Of a DNA stretch of 9,202 nt, positions 6,429 through 9,202 are shown piece by piece. Source of the DNA: Bacillota bacterium (GTDB taxonomy: Bacteria > Bacillota > Clostridia > Lachnospirales > Lachnospiraceae); contig JAEZZQ010000040.1 in assembly GCA_023442465.1 (NCBI GenBank), forward strand, positions 1 to 9,202, in the 5' to 3' direction. The notes beneath the pieces were generated by a model. It was given only the letters and a program-made list of their open reading frames with translations. It was not told the origin of the DNA and did no database searches. The position numbers and the translations under genes are program-made. Position 1 is the stretch's first letter. Each line of letters opens with the position of its first letter.

Positions 6429-6473
6429 CTTGTCCTCCAAATTTTCAAAATGTGATTGAAAACGAAGGACAAG
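6429..6473 (-). promoter_or_regulatory. Hairpin masking the sigma gene ribosome binding site
   Basis: CTTGTCCT (6429-6436) and AGGACAAG (6466-6473) are perfect 8-base complements, with an inner TTTTCA (6442-6447)/TGAAAA (6457-6462) stem. On the minus-strand mRNA the 3' arm contains most of the GGAGG that serves the start at 6425. When folded, the ribosome binding site would be partly paired, which suggests translational control. No ligand or regulator is identified. Confidence 0.5.
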
Positions 6474-6510
6474 AGGCGGTGACCGGCACAGAGGAATAGA
6501 TTTATATAGC

Positions 6511-6555
6511 AAAAAAAGAGCATACTTACGAACACGGCAGTCCGCTTGTATACTC
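6511..6555 (-). terminator. Intrinsic terminator/attenuator upstream of the sigma gene
   Basis: Reading the minus strand, GAGUAUAC (6555-6548) pairs with GUAUGCUC (6525-6518) with one G-U pair. A small upper stem lies at 6542-6544/6535-6537. Seven uridines follow immediately (6517-6511). This is a textbook intrinsic terminator, placed about 85 bases before the sigma start codon and directly after a short leader ORF. Alternative pairing is possible because UUCGUA/GUUCGU in its descending side (6533-6527) is complementary to UACGAA (6572-6567) and ACGAAC (6595-6590) in the leader ORF. Confidence 0.7.
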
Positions 6556-6609
6556 TTATATGTTAATTCGTAGCAAACCTGTTCTACTGGTTCGTGTTGA
6601 TAGGCACAT
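6556..6609 (-). CDS. Candidate 17-aa leader peptide of the sigma attenuator
   Basis: ATG at 6607-6609 opens MCLSTRTSRTGLLRINI, whose stop codon (6556-6558) abuts the first base of the terminator stem. Inside it, CGAACC (6594-6589) can pair with GGUUUG (6579-6574). Two other segments can pair with the terminator, so ribosome position could decide between termination and read-through. The weak point is initiation: the only purine-rich stretch, TTGGAG, is too close to the ATG. No similarity is recognised. The architecture is what supports the call. Confidence 0.4.
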   Translation of the reverse strand: MCLSTRTSRTGLLRINI

Positions 6610-6663
6610 GGCTCCAATGAAAGCCGTTGCCTTTTTTTGGCAGATAGAAGCTATATAAAGTAG

Positions 6664-6729
6664 CTACATAATCGAACTAATATCGCTGCAATAAATTAGC
6701 AGCGGTGCAATCTGGATTGACCAGCACAT
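6664..6729 (-). CDS. Possible 21-aa ORF in the distal sigma leader
   Basis: ATG at 6727-6729 is preceded by AAAAGGA with about 10 bases of spacing. It encodes a mostly hydrophobic peptide (MCWSIQIAPLLIYCSDISSIM) ending at TAG 6664-6666. It lies upstream of the 17-codon leader ORF on the same predicted transcript. The region also contains CGCTGC/GCAGCG (6684-6689/6699-6704) with a nine-base loop. This could be another leader peptide, a small membrane peptide or chance. The bases between 6730 and 6840 are AT-rich and hold nothing further that I can support. Confidence 0.25.
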   Translation of the reverse strand: MCWSIQIAPLLIYCSDISSIM

Positions 6730-6841
6730 AAGATCACCATCCTTTTAAATGTGATTTATATCCACAAGTCCATTTTATTGAGTACTTTTCATGTCTGATT
6801 CTATTCTGTTTCACATTAACATCTTTTTTATATCCTTTTTG

Positions 6842-6871
6842 CTTATAGTCACTTTGGTAGCGTTAAGTGAA
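6842..6871 (-). promoter_or_regulatory. Candidate minus-strand promoter for the sigma leader
   Basis: On the minus strand TTCACT (6866-6871, four of six consensus) is followed after 18 bases by TATAAG (6842-6847, five of six). It would start a transcript near 6835 and give a sigma mRNA leader of about 400 bases containing the two leader ORFs and the attenuator. The AT-rich setting makes this only moderately secure. Confidence 0.35.
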
Positions 6872-6872
6872 C

Positions 6873-6902
6873 TTGACAAATCCAGTGTTCATAAGGTAAC
6901 AT
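6873..6902 (+). promoter_or_regulatory. Promoter of the tetracycline resistance gene leader
   Basis: A perfect TTGACA (6873-6878) is followed after 18 bases by TAACAT (6897-6902, four of six consensus). It points to the AAAAGGAG-preceded leader peptide at 6933. Its -35 box begins one base from the -35 box of the candidate minus promoter, so a regulator or polymerase bound here could affect both directions. Confidence 0.6.
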
Positions 6903-6932
6903 AAGAAAAGCACTAAAAGGAGATTAATTACT

Positions 6933-6956
6933 ATGCGGCAAGGTATTCTTAAATAA
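6933..6956 (+). CDS. 7-aa leader peptide MRQGILK of the tet attenuator
   Basis: ATG at 6933-6935 follows AAAAGGAG (6916-6922 region) at about 10 bases and encodes MRQGILK, then TAA at 6954-6956. Its last five codons form the left arm of a long leader stem (6940-6954 with 7035-7049), so a translating or stalled ribosome would keep that stem from forming. Short leader peptides placed like this control many ribosome-targeting antibiotic resistance genes, for example tet(M) and erm genes. Direct evidence for translation is lacking. Confidence 0.6.
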   Translation: MRQGILK

Positions 6957-7166
6957 CAATCAACTGAATGATGGTAGGTACGAATGATTTAGCCTTATTA
7001 CATCTGTTGTAATGGGTTTGGTTTTTGTACCTTAATTTAAGAATACTTTCATATTTTATGGATCCGCCATGCTGTAGAATTCTCTTTCTAACAGCTTTTA
7101 ATGTCGTACTCATAATTGTTATGATAGCAGTCCCCTGTGATGAAAGTATTTCAATCACAGGGGACT
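6940..7166 (+). promoter_or_regulatory. Transcription attenuator leader of the tet gene
   Basis: Three groups of pairings can be read. Stem A joins 6940-6954 to 7035-7049 (15 pairs, one G-U), covering the leader peptide codons. Between its arms lie nested hairpins 6976-6984/7024-7032 and 6997-7002/7008-7013. The right arm of stem A is also complementary to the loop and top of the final terminator: 7042-7052 matches 7140-7150 over 11 perfect pairs. Stem A and that pairing are mutually exclusive. This fits drug-induced ribosome stalling switching RNA folds ahead of the resistance gene, as known for Tn916 tet(M). The sequence itself is not one I recognise. Confidence 0.6.
7071..7100 (+). terminator. 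First terminator-like hairpin in the tet leader
   Basis: GCTGTAGAA (7071-7079) pairs with TTCTAACAGC (7086-7095) with one bulged A, loop of six bases, and is followed by TTTTAA. The short U-run suggests a weak or pausing terminator upstream of the stronger one at 7129-7174. Confidence 0.45.
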
Positions 7167-7174
7167 TTTATCTT
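7129..7174 (+). terminator. Strong terminator just upstream of the tet gene
   Basis: A perfect 13-base inverted repeat, 7129-7141 with 7154-7166 (arm AGTCCCCTGTGAT), extended by TGAAA/TTTCA inside the loop. It is followed by TTTTATCTTTT. It ends about 25 bases before the tet start codon, so transcription must read through it for expression. That position makes it the attenuator element rather than the end of an upstream gene. Confidence 0.75.
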
Positions 7175-7199
7175 TTAACGATTATATGAGGTGTGACTT

Positions 7200-9170
7200 A
7201 TGAAAATAATGAATATTGGCATCTTGGCTCATGTAGATGCTGGAAAAACAACATTAACAGAAAGTATGCTCTATGCCAGCGGTACAATTGCTGAGTCCGG
7301 GCGTGTTGACAGGGGTTCAACGATTACAGATTCTATGGCACTTGAAAAGCAAAGGGGCATTACAATTCAGGCATCCATAGCATCTTATCAATGGAGCCAT
7401 TTCAAAATCAATTTGATTGATACGCCTGGACATATCGATTTTTATTCAGAGGTAGAGCGCTCATTGAATGTGTTGGATGGCGCTATCTTGCTGATCTCTG
7501 CCAAAGACGGCATTCAGGCACAAACACGTATCCTTTTCGATGCAATACGAAAAAGGAAACTTCCTGCTTTGATTTTTATTAATAAGATCGATCAACCGGA
7601 TATTGATCTTGATTCCCTCTATGAGGATATCAGAGCTAAATTGTCCTCTCATATCCTTATCATGCAGAGCATTACAAATGGAATCTCTCTTTTGCCCAAA
7701 ACTCTGAATCCGTTGTCTGAAGAATTTAAAGACACGATTATTGAAACGGATGATGCTTTGCTAAAAAAATATGTCATGGATCAGCCTATTACGGCGGAGG
7801 AACTGTTAGAGAGCAGAAGAAAAAATATAAATGACGGTACTCTTTTGCCTGTTTATCACGGCAGCGCTCTGAAACATATTGGCACGAAAGAACTCATGGA
7901 TGCGATTCTCATGGAATTCACTCCATTTATGTCCCCACCCAACTCTAATCTTGCTGCATTGGTATACAAAGTTGAAAGAGATGATAATCGAAACAAACGC
8001 ACATATATGCGCATTTTTGGAGGTTCCATTAAATCACGTGACGTACTAACCCTGCAAGATCATTCTGACAATATAAAAATTAAAAAATTAGAGACCTCAA
8101 GCAATGGAAAAATGGTAGAAACCGAAAAAGTCGAATGCGGTGATATTGCTATTTTTCCAAATGAAATGCGACTAAAGATTGGGGACTCCATAGGAACAAT
8201 TCCTGAAAGGAATTTGATTCTACACAACAATAATCTGATCATGCAGGCGAACATTTCCCCTGTCCTTTCTTCCGACAGAACTTTTCTGTTAGAAGCCTTA
8301 TCGGAACTGGCGGAAACAGATCCTCTTTTGCAATATAAATTGGATTCCAGAAGCAACGATATTATTATGGAGTTCCTCGGAAAAGTACAAATGGAAGTCA
8401 TCGTTTCTTTGCTACAAAACCGATACCATCTTCAGGTCAAAATCGAGAATGTAACAACTATTTATAAAGAACGGCCTTTGAAAAAGGCAGACTTTACTGC
8501 CCATATTGAGGTCACCCCTAATCCTTTTTGGGCATCCATAGGATTGTCAATCGAACCGCTTCCCATTGGAACTGGACTGCGCTATGAAAGCAAAGTGTCC
8601 TATGGATATTTAAATAAATCATTTCAGAACGCCGTTGAAGAAGGTGTTCGATATGGTTGTGAGCAGGGGTTATATGGATGGGAAGTAACAGATCTCAAAG
8701 TCTGTTTTGAATATGGCGTATACTACAGTCCGGTAAGTACCCCTGCTGACTTTCGGCATTTAGCTCCTATTGTATTTGAGCAAGCCCTAAAACAGTCAGG
8801 TACGGAGTTGTTAGAGCCCTGCCTGTCATTTGAGCTTTATGTCCCCCAAGATTGCAATGCGCGTGTTTACAATGATCTGAAAAAATTTCATGCAGATATT
8901 GTATCAATAAAGACACAGCACAACGAAATCGTAGTATCAGGAAAAATTCCGGCTCGCACATCACAATTTTATAAAGAGCAGCTTTCGGAGCTTACAAAAG
9001 GTCGCGGAGTCTTTTTAACAGAACGGGCAGGGTATCAGCAAAACACCGGTGAAATCTTTACTCAGGCCAGAAAACCGGATGATCGATTGGATAAAACTCG
9101 TCACTTGTTTGATAAGGCGTATGACGAGATAGGCAATGAGGGACATCAATCTGGCATGAAATTCATGTAG
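7200..9170 (+). CDS. Tetracycline resistance ribosomal protection protein, Tet(T)/Tet(Q)-like
   Basis: A 656-residue EF-G-like GTPase that would remove tetracycline from the 30S A site. The GTPase motifs are complete: AHVDAGKTT (10-18), RGIT (52-55), DTPGH (74-78), NKID (128-131) and GSAL (221-224). Domain IV keeps the drug-displacing loop YYSPVSTPADFR (508-519), where Tet(M) uses its Ser-Pro-Val tip. SYGYLN and GWEVTDLKV are also present. It is longer than Tet(M) (639) and has an Asp/Lys/Arg-rich C-terminal tail. From memory it resembles Tet(T), Tet(Q) and Tet(36) more than Tet(M/O/W), but I cannot measure identity, so no class letter is given. ATG 7200-7202 follows GAGG at 8 bases. The gene is clearly AT-richer than the recombinase block, which suggests separate acquisition. 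Expression is probably controlled by the upstream attenuator. Confidence 0.93.
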   Translation: MKIMNIGILAHVDAGKTTLTESMLYASGTIAESGRVDRGSTITDSMALEKQRGITIQASIASYQWSHFKINLIDTPGHIDFYSEVERSLNVLDGAILLISAKDGIQAQTRILFDAIRKRKLPALIFINKIDQPDIDLDSLYEDIRAKLSSHILIMQSITNGISLLPKTLNPLSEEFKDTIIETDDALLKKYVMDQPITAEELLESRRKNINDGTLLPVYHGSALKHIGTKELMDAILMEFTPFMSPPNSNLAALVYKVERDDNRNKRTYMRIFGGSIKSRDVLTLQDHSDNIKIKKLETSSNGKMVETEKVECGDIAIFPNEMRLKIGDSIGTIPERNLILHNNNLIMQANISPVLSSDRTFLLEALSELAETDPLLQYKLDSRSNDIIMEFLGKVQMEVIVSLLQNRYHLQVKIENVTTIYKERPLKKADFTAHIEVTPNPFWASIGLSIEPLPIGTGLRYESKVSYGYLNKSFQNAVEEGVRYGCEQGLYGWEVTDLKVCFEYGVYYSPVSTPADFRHLAPIVFEQALKQSGTELLEPCLSFELYVPQDCNARVYNDLKKFHADIVSIKTQHNEIVVSGKIPARTSQFYKEQLSELTKGRGVFLTERAGYQQNTGEIFTQARKPDDRLDKTRHLFDKAYDEIGNEGHQSGMKFM

Positions 9171-9189
9171 CCAAAGGAGGAGAGAGAAA

Positions 9190-9202
9190 GTGGATAACTT
9201 AA
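9190..9202 (+). CDS. Start of a downstream gene (partial)
   Basis: Right after the tet stop codon there is a strong AAAGGAGG (9173-9180), then GTG at 9190-9192 with 9 bases of spacing, opening GTG GAT AAC TTA (M-D-N-L). No terminator separates it from tet, so it is probably the second gene of the same operon. Four codons are far too few to name a product. Confidence 0.45.

Noticed and set aside
5973..6617. Longer sigma gene starting at TTG 6615-6617
   Set aside because: The frame is open, but the extension would be translated through a terminator and the ribosome-binding-site hairpin, and it lacks its own ribosome binding site; ATG 6425 has a good one.

Overview
The window looks like part of an integrative mobile element (an ICE or mobilisable transposon) from a gut-type Firmicute, probably a Clostridia member. 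This rests on the gene types (clustered large serine recombinases, an EndoA-like MazF, an ICE-type sigma-70-like regulator, a tetracycline ribosomal protection protein), on strong AGGAGG-type ribosome binding sites, and on a marked base-composition contrast: the recombinase block is fairly balanced, while the resistance gene and its leader are visibly AT-rich. No species call is possible from the sequence alone.

Layout. Bases 1-30 hold only the N-terminus of a minus-strand gene, probably a small helix-turn-helix protein, with a promoter at 65-93. From about 6430 down to 215 everything runs on the minus strand: sigma-like regulator (5973-6425), a roughly 620-base gene-free stretch full of inverted repeats (5352-5972), a MazF/EndoA-type toxin (4971-5351), a resolvase-fold protein with Asp at the catalytic Ser position (4584-4955), a 51-aa SHOCT-like protein (4417-4572), then three recombinase genes. 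These are full length (2718-4292), lacking the catalytic domain (1870-2721) and full length (215-1864), followed by a probable terminator at 180-200. The three recombinase genes are tightly packed (an ATGA overlap and a 5-base gap) and are probably co-translated as the integration/excision machinery.

At about 6840-6900 the transcription direction splits. Two candidate promoters sit almost back to back. The minus one would feed a long leader with a 17-codon leader ORF, an intrinsic terminator and a hairpin over the sigma ribosome binding site. The plus one drives a leader with a 7-codon peptide, two mutually exclusive base pairings and a strong terminator just before a Tet(T)/Tet(Q)-like ribosomal protection gene (7200-9170). 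Both sides of the switch therefore look attenuation-controlled, which suggests that antibiotic or translation stress sensed by ribosomes could turn on both resistance and element functions. That link is an inference. A further gene seems to begin with GTG at 9190 at the right edge.

The most interesting unexplained pieces are the structured gene-free region beside an antitoxin-less MazF, the sigma-gene attenuator, and the two non-catalytic recombinase relatives in one operon.
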